Made by a program: the position numbers and the translations under genes. A stretch of 18,460 nucleotides of DNA from a bacterium (lineage in GTDB: Bacteria; CG2-30-53-67; CG2-30-70-394). The stretch's first letter is position 1. Every line of letters starts with the position of its first letter. Under the pieces are notes generated by a model. It saw nothing but the letters and a program-made list of their open reading frames with translations, had not been told where the DNA came from and made no database searches. Positions 6,477 to 12,949 of this stretch are shown one piece after another. The stretch lies in assembly GCA_024278555.1 (NCBI GenBank), contig JAJRSX010000057.1:1-18460 (forward strand), written 5' to 3'.

Positions 6477-7613
6477 CTACGCCTGGCCGTCGATCGCGGC
6501 GCGGACCCGCTCCTGCACGACCTCGCCGCCGTGGGTGATCAGGCAACCCTGGGTGATCTCGTCGTCGAGGTCGAACTTGAAGGCGCCGTCACTGGTGAGG
6601 TGTTTGAGGAGGTTGAGCATGTTGCGCGACCACATCTGGCTGGCGTGGACCGACATGCGCGACGGCAGGTCGGTGTAGCCGAGGATCCGGACGCCGTGGT
6701 GCTCCACCTCCTCGCCGGGGGCGGTGAGCTCGCAGTTGCCGCCGCGCTCGGCAGCGAGGTCGACGATCACCGAACCGGGGGCCATCCCCGCCACCATCTC
6801 CTCGGTGATGATCTTGGGCGCCGGGCGGCCGAAGATCAGGGCGGTGGTGATGATCACGCTCGCCTGCTTCGCGTGGTCGGCCAGCAGCGCCTGCTGCTTC
6901 TGCTTGTACGCCTCGCTCACCTCTTTCGCGTAGCCGCCCTCGGTGGCCGCGTCGACCTCTTCATCCACCTCCAGGAAGGTGGCGCCGAGGGAGAGGGCCT
7001 CCTCCTTCGCCGCCTTGCGCACGTCCGAGACCTCCACCACCGCGCCGAGACGGCGGGCGGTGGCGATCGCCTGCAGGCCGGCGACACCGGCGCCGACGAT
7101 CAGCACCGTGGCCGGCTGGATCATCCCGGCGGCGGTCATCAGCATCGGGAAGAGCTTCGGGTGGCGGTCGGCGGCCATCAGGACCGCCTTGTAGCCGGCC
7201 ACCGTCGCCTGCGAGGAGAGGATGTCCATCGCCTGGGCGAGGGTGGTGCGCGGGATGTACTCGAGGGCGAAGCCGGAGATGCGGCGCTCGCGGTAGCGGG
7301 CGAGGAGCTCCGGGCTCTCCAGCGGCTGGAAGAGGGAGACCACCGCCGCCCCTTCGGAGAGCCCATCTACCTCTGCCATGGTCGGGGGCTGGATCTTCAG
7401 GAGGAGGTCGGCGGAGGCCAGCAGCGCCCCCTTGTCCTCCACGACCTCGGCGCCCGCCTCGCGGTACGCCTCGTCGGTGTGCAGGGCGCCCTCTCCCGCG
7501 CCCGCCTCGATGGCCACCTCGACGCCGAGCTTGGCGAGCCTCTTCAGCTCCGCGGGGATCACCGCCACCCGCCGCTCGTCCGTTGCTACCTCCCTGGGAA
7601 CCGCAACCTTCAT
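6477..7613 (-). CDS. pntAA: NAD(P) transhydrogenase subunit alpha, NAD-binding part
   Basis: 378 residues from MKVAVPREVATDERRVAVIP. It resembles alanine dehydrogenase/transhydrogenase domain I: the N-terminal half has LLKIQPPTMAEVDGL and the central Rossmann fold has VLIVGAGVAGLQAIATARRL (about residues 160-180). The C-terminal half has GYTDLPSRMSVHASQMWSRN, which belongs to the family. It binds NAD(H) at the cytoplasmic face and passes hydride to PntB domain III. The frame is open 31 codons further upstream, but the ATG at 7613 is chosen because homologues begin with MKVAVPRE-like sequence and because AGGAGAGGTGGAG lies directly upstream (about 7617-7629). First gene of the cluster. Confidence 0.96.
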   Translation of the reverse strand: MKVAVPREVATDERRVAVIPAELKRLAKLGVEVAIEAGAGEGALHTDEAYREAGAEVVEDKGALLASADLLLKIQPPTMAEVDGLSEGAAVVSLFQPLESPELLARYRERRISGFALEYIPRTTLAQAMDILSSQATVAGYKAVLMAADRHPKLFPMLMTAAGMIQPATVLIVGAGVAGLQAIATARRLGAVVEVSDVRKAAKEEALSLGATFLEVDEEVDAATEGGYAKEVSEAYKQKQQALLADHAKQASVIITTALIFGRPAPKIITEEMVAGMAPGSVIVDLAAERGGNCELTAPGEEVEHHGVRILGYTDLPSRMSVHASQMWSRNMLNLLKHLTSDGAFKFDLDDEITQGCLITHGGEVVQERVRAAIDGQA

Positions 7614-7675
7614 GGTCTCCACCTCTCCTTGAAGTCCGTGCCCCTGCCGGATCGAGGGGCGCGGAAAAGCGTGGG

Positions 7676-7706
7676 ATTGTAACCCGGCGGGGTGTCCTCT
7701 CGGCAA
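7676..7706 (-). promoter_or_regulatory. Possible sigma-70 promoter for pntAA
   Basis: On the minus strand TACAAT (7681-7676) matches the -10 consensus at five of six bases, with TTGCCG (7706-7701) 19 bp upstream. The spacing is long and the -35 weak. Transcription would start about 55 nt before the pntAA ATG. A weak call in GC-rich DNA. Confidence 0.25.
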
Positions 7707-7717
7707 GCGGGCGGCGG

Positions 7718-7773
7718 ACAGCGTACAGCTTTCAGCTTTCAGCTCTCAGCTTTCAGCGAACGGCTTTCAGCGG
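7718..7773 (+). repeat. Heptanucleotide array, 8 degenerate units (TCAGCTT)
   Basis: Units in order: ACAGCGT, ACAGCTT, TCAGCTT, TCAGCTC, TCAGCTT, TCAGCGA, ACGGCTT, TCAGCGG. CAGC is the constant core and the other three positions vary. Together with 7854-7972 it forms a head-to-head pair of arrays. Confidence 0.9.
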
Positions 7774-7853
7774 AGGGGCGCCGGGAGGGTGGTGGAGAGG
7801 GGGGGCTTGCGGTTGCACCACGGCCCCCGGTTCGCTGGTTGAAGGAGACGCTG

Positions 7854-7972
7854 TGTCCGCTGTCCGCTGTCCGCTGTCCGCTGTCCGCTGTCCGCTGTCC
7901 GCTGTCCGCTGTCCGCTGTCCGCTGTCCGCTGTCCGCTGTCCGCTGTCCGCTGTCCGCTGATCGCTGATCGC
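7854..7972 (-). repeat. Perfect heptanucleotide minisatellite, 15 + 2 units
   Basis: Fifteen perfect copies of TGTCCGC (7854-7958), followed by two copies of the variant TGATCGC (7959-7972). On the minus strand the unit is CAGCGGA, then CAGCGAT, the same CAGCNNN class as the neighbouring arrays but in opposite orientation. Perfect identity implies recent expansion by slippage. It ends about 30 bp before the start of the next gene, where copy number could alter promoter spacing. Confidence 0.97.
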
Positions 7973-8002
7973 CCCCGCGCCTTGCCGCTGGTACGATCGA
8001 TC

Positions 8003-8548
8003 GTGGCCGTGACCATTCCCAACATCCTTACCTCTTTGCGTATCGTCGCCGCGCCGGTGGCGGGGGGCGCCATCCTGTGGGGCCATCTCGAGGTCGCCCT
8101 CGCCCTCTTCGTCGCCGCTTCGGTCACCGACGGCCTCGACGGCCTTCTCGCCCGGGTCCTCCACCAGCAGAGCCGGCTGGGCGCCTTTCTCGACCCCCTC
8201 GCCGACAAGACGCTGCTCCTGGCCTGTTACGTCGCCCTCGCCTATGTGCATAAGGCGCCGGCGTGGCTCACCGCTACCATCGTGGTGCGTGACATCCTGA
8301 TCGTCTCGGCGGTCTACCTCATCTATCTACGGATCGGCCGTTTCACCATGGCGCCGTCGCTGCCGGGTAAGCTCACCACCCTTCTGCAGATGGCCACTGC
8401 CGCGGCGCTCCTGGTGGAGGGGTGGCGGGCGCCCGCCATCCCCCTCCCGCTCGGGCCGCTGTATGTCACCACCGCGCTGGCCACCGTCGTCTCCGGGGTC
8501 CACTACATCACCGTGGGGCTGCGCCTGGCGGAAGAGGGTGGTGAATAA
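8003..8548 (+). CDS. CDP-alcohol phosphatidyltransferase family membrane protein
   Basis: 181 residues from a GTG start (MAVTIPNILTSLRIVAAP). The family signature D-x2-DG-x2-AR-x8-G-x3-D-x3-D is complete in DGLDGLLARVLHQQSRLGAF then LDPLADK. Such enzymes swap the CMP of a CDP-diacylglycerol for an alcohol in the inner membrane. Four to five hydrophobic helices follow. The middle, VVRDILIVSAVYLIYL then PSLPGKLTTLLQ, looks to me more like cardiolipin-synthase-type members than typical PgsA, so I give no gene symbol. There is no ATG and no good Shine-Dalgarno. GTG 8003 or GTG 8009 are the only sensible starts, since further upstream the frame runs into the heptad array. Confidence 0.88.
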   Translation: MAVTIPNILTSLRIVAAPVAGGAILWGHLEVALALFVAASVTDGLDGLLARVLHQQSRLGAFLDPLADKTLLLACYVALAYVHKAPAWLTATIVVRDILIVSAVYLIYLRIGRFTMAPSLPGKLTTLLQMATAAALLVEGWRAPAIPLPLGPLYVTTALATVVSGVHYITVGLRLAEEGGE

Positions 8549-8564
8549 TCACCGATATTGGCGA

Positions 8565-8577
8565 TCTCAATTTGAGA
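8565..8577. promoter_or_regulatory. Possible operator palindrome TCTCAA-T-TTGAGA
   Basis: Perfect 6-bp arms around a single T, with a further TTGAGA at 8594-8599. It is about 220 bp upstream of the predicted sigma-54 promoter, a normal distance for an enhancer-binding activator site. It is also 17 bp after the stop of the preceding gene. The binding protein is unknown. Confidence 0.35.
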
Positions 8578-8792
8578 CGGTTGTTGTCGCATATTGAGAA
8601 GTGCGATAAGTGGCTGAAAAGACATGGTGTTTGAGGAGGCGCGGAGGGGCGCGGGGGACGGGGGGGTGGAGGACGTGTCGGCTAACGTTACAGTTAACAC
8701 TCCTCCATGGGTTTCCATCCAGTCTGACGGATGTCGTGTAACTGGTTGAACCGTATAGCCCTTCATCGCGACGGTGGGGGCGGCGCGACGCC

Positions 8793-8808
8793 GGGCATAG
8801 GGATTGCT
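8793..8808 (+). promoter_or_regulatory. Sigma-54 (-24/-12) promoter for the PEP-CTERM gene
   Basis: GGGCATAGGGATTGCT fits the YTGGCACGNNNNTTGCW consensus. The -24 GG (8794-8795) and -12 GC (8806-8807) are separated by exactly 10 bp, and GGCA and TTGCT match. A purine-rich stretch follows, and transcription would begin near 8819, about 70 nt before the ATG at 8888. PEP-CTERM genes in several proteobacteria are known to depend on RpoN with the PrsK/PrsR two-component system, which makes this site biologically sensible. Confidence 0.65.
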
Positions 8809-8887
8809 TGCAAAAAAAACAAGGGGTGTCTCGGCCGGGGAATACCGTGGCACCCGCCCACACCAAACCTGTCAGGGGGAACTATCC

Positions 8888-9550
8888 ATGCGATTCGGAC
8901 TGCTGGTGGCCGCGCTCGTCCTCTGTGTACCCAACGCCCACGCCGCCCTGGTGGCGACTGGCTCCGCCGCCTTTGGGGAGCCGAGCGGCGGGGTCTCCTC
9001 GCCGATCTTCGGCGGCACCCTCCACGCCGAGGTCTTTGACGCGGCGGGGGGGACCTTCTCGTACACCGGCGAGGCGGTGGCGGCGACCGGTGGGGACTAC
9101 ACCGTGGCCCTGCAGGTGGTCCTCAACCCCGACGCGGAGGGGGAGCAGGCGTTGATCGACAAGCTGACCCTCTCCGCCTTCATGCTCGGGCCGGGGGATT
9201 TCGGGACTCCCCCCTGGAGCTTCGGCCCTGCGCCCGGTAGTGGCGGTACCCTCGGCGGCGGCGGGGATCCCTCCTTTGCGGTGGGGGGGGGGACGTTGAT
9301 GGACCCGGGGGATGCGATCTACACCTGGGCCACGCCGATGGCCGAGGGAGACACCTCCGTCAGCCTCTACTTTACCTACCCGAACCTTGTCGTTCCCGAC
9401 TCGATGAGCTTCGCCCTGACGACCACTGTGGCCACCTCGGTGAACGGAGTCCTGCCCCTCTTGGCGCCTCCGCCGGTGGTCCCCGAGCCCACCAGCCTCG
9501 CCCTGGTGGCCGGGGCGGCGGGCCTGCTCGCCCTGCGTCGGCGGCGCTAG
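8888..9550 (+). CDS. PEP-CTERM sorting domain protein
   Basis: 220 residues. It has a signal peptide MRFGLLVAALVLCVPNAHA, a Gly/Ser/Thr-rich extracellular body without Cys after the signal, and a classic C-terminal sorting tail: VPEPTSLALV (about residues 198-207), a short hydrophobic helix, then RRRR. Such proteins are cut and released or anchored by an exosortase (EpsH/XrtA), usually linked to exopolysaccharide or floc formation, so the genome should encode an exosortase, not in this window. AGGGGGA (8874-8880) lies 7 nt before the ATG. The body probably forms beta strands; I recognise no domain. The frame is open further upstream but the signal peptide fixes the start. Confidence 0.92.
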   Translation: MRFGLLVAALVLCVPNAHAALVATGSAAFGEPSGGVSSPIFGGTLHAEVFDAAGGTFSYTGEAVAATGGDYTVALQVVLNPDAEGEQALIDKLTLSAFMLGPGDFGTPPWSFGPAPGSGGTLGGGGDPSFAVGGGTLMDPGDAIYTWATPMAEGDTSVSLYFTYPNLVVPDSMSFALTTTVATSVNGVLPLLAPPPVVPEPTSLALVAGAAGLLALRRRR

Positions 9551-9608
9551 GGGGAATGGCCACCGCTCTTGTTGCAGATCGGATATCGGATAAATCAGGA
9601 GTAAGTCT

Positions 9609-10961
9609 ATGAAGCTTCTCGCCCTCCTTCTCCCCATCCTCGTCGCCGCACCGGCCCTCGCCGCCCTCGAGTCGTCGACGGTCACCTTCGAGAACCTCGA
9701 CACGCCGCCCTTCTACTTCCACGCCACCGTCGCCTACCAGGTCTACGCCCCGGGCGATCCGGCGAGCCCGGCGCCGTCGGCGACCGACTTCACCTACGTC
9801 TATACCCTCACCAACGATGCGGTTACCCCCCCTGCCGGCCAGATGAACGTGCCGGTGGACCGCCTGGTGGTGGGGGTGGGGGCCGGGGCCACGGTGACCT
9901 CGGCGACCGCCGCCTGCGCCACCGCCGACACCTCGGTAGCCACCAAGGTGACCTTCGGCTTCACCAGCGCGGTGGTGCCCAACACCACCTCCTGCCCGAT
10001 GATCATCCACTCCACCGCCGGTCCCGGTGATGTGGCCGGCACGGTGGGCTTCTCCAGCTTCGTGGACGACCAGCTCCTCCGTGGCCCCTTCACCCTGCCG
10101 GTCGCCTCCTTCCCCTGCTTCGACGTGAACAAGGTGAAGATCGAGGTGAAGCGCAACAAGGCGGGCCGGGACGAGATCGAGCTGGAGAAGGGGGTCCTCG
10201 CCTTCGATCCGGGCGACACCTTCGACCCGGCCACCGAGATCGTGAAGCTCGACCTCAACGGCGGCACCGTCTCCCTCTCCATCCCCGCCGGCGCCTTCGA
10301 GCGCAAGGGGGTGAAGGAGGACTTCCGCTACAAGACCGGCTCCGGGGTCACCCCCAAGGTCCACGCGCGGATCAACGTCACCAAGGGGGAGTGGGAGGTG
10401 AAGATCGATAAGACCGACGCCGCCCTCTTCGAGAACACCGCCAACCTCGACGTGATGCTGATGATCGGCGACGTGAAGGGGCAGGTCTCCGTGCCCCTCA
10501 CGGTGAAGAAGGACGAGCCCAAGGAGCAGAAGCTGGAGTTCAAGCGCCACCCGAAGCTCGAGTGCATCCCCGACCTCGATGAGGACGACCCCGACCCGAC
10601 GAAGCACCGCTCGTGTCTCTCCTACATGGAGGTCACCTACCACGAGGGGCAGCCGGACCAGGAGGTGATCCGCCGCTTCTCCGATGAGATCGGCCACCCG
10701 GAGACCACCTTCATCACCTCGAGCGGGACGGCGGTCACCTTCCACACCTCGTGCAGCCGGCCCCTTGCCTGCGGGGACACGGACGTGGCGGGCAACTTCA
10801 CCATCACCGGCCTCTCCGACGCCACCGGCAAGATGGCCACAAAGTTTGGGGTCGATCCGAGCTGTGACGCCACGCCGTCGGCCCCGGGCGAGGCGGGCGC
10901 CGCCTGTGCCTCCGCGGCCGATTGCAACAGCGGCCTGTGCAGCGCGGGGGTGTGCCAGTAG
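9609..10961 (+). CDS. Secreted protein with Cys-rich tail, function unknown
   Basis: 450 residues. It has a signal peptide (MKLLALLLPILVAAPALA), then a beta-rich domain (about 20-175) and a charged middle (about 180-330; VKIEVKRNKAGRDEIELEKG, LSIPAGAFERKG). A third region follows, and a C-terminal four-Cys motif at C433, C439, C444 and C449 (spacing C-x5-C-x4-C-x4-C). That small disulfide motif is common at the ends of secreted proteins in myxobacteria and relatives. It lacks a PEP-CTERM tail. AGGAG (9597-9601) lies 7 nt before the ATG. It starts 58 bp after the PEP-CTERM gene with no terminator between, so the two are probably one transcript from the sigma-54 promoter. The terminator at 10998 ends it. 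Confidence 0.85.
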   Translation: MKLLALLLPILVAAPALAALESSTVTFENLDTPPFYFHATVAYQVYAPGDPASPAPSATDFTYVYTLTNDAVTPPAGQMNVPVDRLVVGVGAGATVTSATAACATADTSVATKVTFGFTSAVVPNTTSCPMIIHSTAGPGDVAGTVGFSSFVDDQLLRGPFTLPVASFPCFDVNKVKIEVKRNKAGRDEIELEKGVLAFDPGDTFDPATEIVKLDLNGGTVSLSIPAGAFERKGVKEDFRYKTGSGVTPKVHARINVTKGEWEVKIDKTDAALFENTANLDVMLMIGDVKGQVSVPLTVKKDEPKEQKLEFKRHPKLECIPDLDEDDPDPTKHRSCLSYMEVTYHEGQPDQEVIRRFSDEIGHPETTFITSSGTAVTFHTSCSRPLACGDTDVAGNFTITGLSDATGKMATKFGVDPSCDATPSAPGEAGAACASAADCNSGLCSAGVCQ

Positions 10962-10997
10962 GACCCGAGGAGGGAGTGGTCCCCGGGGGAGGGGAGC

Positions 10998-11038
10998 GGG
11001 GGTGGCGGTCGGGTGGGGCCGCCACCCCCTTGTGTTTT
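10998..11038 (+). terminator. Intrinsic terminator
   Basis: Perfect 11-bp GC-rich stem: GGGGGTGGCGG (10998-11008) pairs with CCGCCACCCCC (11019-11029) around a 10-nt loop, followed by TTGTGTTTT. It lies 37 bp after the stop of the Cys-tailed secreted protein and ends the two-gene secreted-protein unit. Confidence 0.88.
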
Positions 11039-11104
11039 CGGGTGGGATATCTCCGCGGTCAGGGGCCCGAGGGGCCGACCACGGTGCCGCGCCGCGGGTG
11101 CATG

Positions 11105-11191
11105 ATTAGAGCGAGCTCCCGCTCGCGAACCGCGGCCACCGGCCGCGGCAAGCCTACCGACGCTGGACCGCCGGCGGGAGCCGGCTCCTAC
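11105..11191. repeat. REP pair (BIME-like), order B then inverted A
   Basis: REP B (11105-11128) reads ATTAGAGCGAGCTCCCGCTC then GCGA. REP A on the minus strand (11171-11191) reads GTAGGAGCCGGCTCCCGCCG. Between them is a second palindrome, CCGCGGCCACCGGCCGCGG. The order of the two REP types is the mirror image of the element at 4528-4613. It sits between two convergent genes, after the terminator and 38 bp from the Nudix stop. Confidence 0.85.
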
Positions 11192-11229
11192 CTCATCCCG
11201 GCGGTCCGATTGTTCGCCCCGGCCGCCTG

Positions 11230-11760
11230 TTACAGGAGGGAGAGGTGGTGAAAGGCGCAGATCACCAGCGAATGGGTGATCACCCGGGTGCGGATCAGCT
11301 CGGGGATGTCGGCGAGCGGCCGGGTGACCACCTCGATCTCCTCGGTGGCGTCGAGGTCCGGCGGGGCGGTGAGGCGGGCGTTGCGCACCAGGTAGGTGTA
11401 GGTGAGGTTGTTGAGGATGGCGGGGTTCGAGTGGACCTCGCCGAGGTACGACACCTCGCCGACGTAGCCGGTCTCCTCCAGGAGCTCCCGCACCGCCGCC
11501 CTCTCCGGCTCCTCTCCCGGATCCACCAGGCCTCCGGGGATCTCCAGGTGGACCTGGTCGGTGCCGTGGCGGTACTGGCGCACCAGGACCACCTCGTCGT
11601 CCTCGGTAAGGGCGATGATGTTCACCCACGCCCCGGTCTCCAGGACATAGAAGGGGTGCTCGACGCCGCTCGTCGGGTGGCTGCGGCGCCGCTCGTTGAG
11701 GGTGAAGATGGGGGTAGTGACCAGGGTACGGCGAGAGATTTCGGGCCACGGCTCGATCAT
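11230..11760 (-). CDS. Nudix hydrolase, ADP-ribose pyrophosphatase-like
   Basis: 176 residues. The Nudix box G-x5-E-x7-REUxEExGU is complete at residues 77-99 (GLVDPGEEPERAAV then RELLEETGY), preceded by VHLEIPGG as in ADP-ribose/nucleotide-sugar pyrophosphatases. It would cleave a nucleoside diphosphate linked to X, in the cytoplasm, with Mg2+ held by the box glutamates. The exact substrate is not decidable from the sequence. The start at 11760 is chosen for GGAG 6 nt upstream; the longer frame (to 11841) reads through a period-8 repeat. It is divergent from the MBL-fold gene, with 155 bp between starts. Confidence 0.92.
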   Translation of the reverse strand: MIEPWPEISRRTLVTTPIFTLNERRRSHPTSGVEHPFYVLETGAWVNIIALTEDDEVVLVRQYRHGTDQVHLEIPGGLVDPGEEPERAAVRELLEETGYVGEVSYLGEVHSNPAILNNLTYTYLVRNARLTAPPDLDATEEIEVVTRPLADIPELIRTRVITHSLVICAFHHLSLL

Positions 11761-11789
11761 CGTCGGCTCCAAGAGAGGGCACCGCCGGA

Positions 11790-11831
11790 GGGCGGCAAGA
11801 CGGCAAGGCGGCAGGGTAGGCCCGCCCTGCC
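11790..11831 (+). repeat. Period-8 repeat (CGGCAAGA type) plus small hairpin
   Basis: 8-bp units CGGCAAGA, CGGCAAGG, CGGCAGGG from about 11793, running into a 7-bp stem GGCAGGG (11810-11816) / CCCTGCC (11825-11831). It lies in the shared upstream region of the divergent Nudix and MBL-fold genes. Confidence 0.6.
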
Positions 11832-11915
11832 CGGAATGCACCGCGCGAGACCCCTTTCGCTCATCCTCCCCCTGTGGTTCTCTCTTCGCCGGTCACCGGC
11901 GGGGGAGAGGGCGCT

Positions 11916-12683
11916 ATGGAGCTTCTGGTTACGGGTTCAGGGACGGCGGTCCCCTCGGTGCGGCGATGCGCCGCGGGCTACTCGGTGGCGGTGGCCGGGA
12001 GGCGGCTGCAGATCGACTCGGGGCCGGGGACGATGCGCCAGCTCGCCCGCTTCTCCATCGGGCCGGAGCAGGTCGACTGCCTCTGCTACACCCACACCCA
12101 CCCGGACCACGTCGCCGACCTGGTCCCCTTCCTCTTTGCCTCCCGCTACGGCCAGGAGCCGCCGCGCACCCGTGGTTTGGAGGTGGTGGCGGGACGCGGC
12201 TTCGGCGCCTTCTTGGCGGCGCAGCAGGCGGTCTACGGCCACTGGCTGGAGCCGGAGGGCTTCGAGCTCCACCTCCACGAGCTCGCCACCGACGGCGAGG
12301 ACCGCTGGGAGGGCGGCGGCTTCCGGGTGGTGAGCCGGCCCATGCGCCACATCGAGACCTCTGTCGCCTTGCGTGTCGAGGAGGTCGCCACCGGCCGCTC
12401 GATCTGCTTCTCCGGCGACACCGAGTACACCGACGAGCTGGCGCGACTCGCCGACCACACCGACCTGCTGGTGTGTGAATGCGCCAACCCGGAGGAGGCG
12501 CCGGGGCCGGGCCACCTGATCCCGTCGCAGGCGGGAAGGATCGCCGCGGCGAGCGGCTGCAAGACCCTGCTCCTCACCCACTTCTACCCGCCGTGCGACG
12601 AGGCGGACCTGATCACCCCCCTGCGCCGCCACTACGACGGCCCGCTGCTCCTCGCCGAGGACGGCCTGCGTCTGGTGGTGTGA
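11916..12683 (+). CDS. MBL-fold metallohydrolase, RNase Z-like
   Basis: 255 residues from MELLVTGSGTAVPSVRRCA. The metal-binding set of the metallo-beta-lactamase fold is complete: H60-x-H62-x-D64-H65 (THTHPDH), H145 (RPMRHIE), D168 (SGDTEY) and H222 (LLTHFYP). The GSGTAVPS start, the compact size and HLIPSQAGRIAAASG before the last His place it in the RNase Z / phosphodiesterase branch rather than with lactamases or glyoxalases. It is shorter than typical RNase Z, and I see no clear exosite arm, so whether it acts on tRNA 3' ends or on a small phosphodiester is open. GGGGGAGAGG (11901-11910) supports the ATG at 11916. Confidence 0.9.
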   Translation: MELLVTGSGTAVPSVRRCAAGYSVAVAGRRLQIDSGPGTMRQLARFSIGPEQVDCLCYTHTHPDHVADLVPFLFASRYGQEPPRTRGLEVVAGRGFGAFLAAQQAVYGHWLEPEGFELHLHELATDGEDRWEGGGFRVVSRPMRHIETSVALRVEEVATGRSICFSGDTEYTDELARLADHTDLLVCECANPEEAPGPGHLIPSQAGRIAAASGCKTLLLTHFYPPCDEADLITPLRRHYDGPLLLAEDGLRLVV

Positions 12684-12714
12684 GCGGCTGCACCCGGCGG
12701 CAGGCAGGGGGGGC

Positions 12715-12888
12715 AAAACCACGAAGGACACGAAGGGGTGGTGGCCATCGTTGTGATGCCAACGGTGAGCACTGTGGCTGCGGCTCCGCGCCTCTGCGCG
12801 AGGCCTGTGTCTCCGCAGTCACCAACCCACCATCGTTGTGGCAAAGGTGGCGCCCAGCGCTCTTCTTCACCTCCGTGAACTTTGTGGT
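12715..12888. repeat. Repeat-filled spacer with period-9 arms
   Basis: The left arm begins CCACGAAGGACACGAAGG (12719-12736). Its first 21 bases (12715-12735) recur exactly, inverted, at 486-506. The right arm TTCACCTCCGTGAACTTTGT (12866-12885) reads in the opposite sense. Between them are GCCTCTGCGCGAGGC and TGTGTCTCCGCAG words of the CGCAGAGAC class, and an 11-bp direct repeat CCATCGTTGTG at 12745-12755 and 12830-12840. It occupies most of the 266 bp between the MBL-fold gene and ispH. Confidence 0.7.
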
Positions 12889-12949
12889 CTCGTCCGATCG
12901 GGGCCCACCGCTGCACACACGGCCGCGGCCGGGGTACCGTTGTTGCCCC

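Larger units (their letters stand above)
7614..8002. other. 389-bp divergent spacer with two opposed heptad arrays
   Basis: It lies between the divergent pntAA and phosphatidyltransferase genes. It holds a possible pntAA promoter (7676-7706), a plus-oriented CAGCNNN heptad array (7718-7773), about 80 bp of G-rich DNA, and a long minus-oriented heptad array (7854-7972). Frames that run through the arrays on both strands only translate the repeats. Confidence 0.75.
8549..8887. other. 339-bp regulatory-looking spacer before the PEP-CTERM gene
   Basis: No gene is supported; open frames on both strands lack a ribosome site and have no recognisable protein character. Unlike the other spacers it is not filled with short-period repeats and has lower GC. 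It holds a 13-bp palindrome at 8565-8577, another TTGAGA half site at 8594-8599, a GTTACAGTTAAC-like patch near 8688-8699 and a sigma-54 type promoter at 8793-8808. Confidence 0.6.

Noticed and set aside
7854-7972. CRISPR array
   Set aside because: The 7-bp units are tandem with no spacers between them.
7739-8251. Minus-strand repeat protein (RTADSGQ repeats)
   Set aside because: The 7-aa repeat is simply a 7-bp DNA repeat read in three successive frames. It also overlaps the phosphatidyltransferase gene antisense.
8503-8853. Minus-strand protein in the spacer before the PEP-CTERM gene
   Set aside because: No ribosome site, no recognisable motifs, and it overlaps the end of the upstream gene and the sigma-54 promoter.
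9372-10745. Antisense protein opposite the Cys-tailed secreted protein
   Set aside because: His/Gly/Val/Glu-rich shadow; the plus strand has a ribosome site, signal peptide and terminator.
12479-12949. N-terminal extension of IspH
   Set aside because: It overlaps the MBL-fold gene in another frame and then reads through repeats. The family starts near the ATG at 12950.
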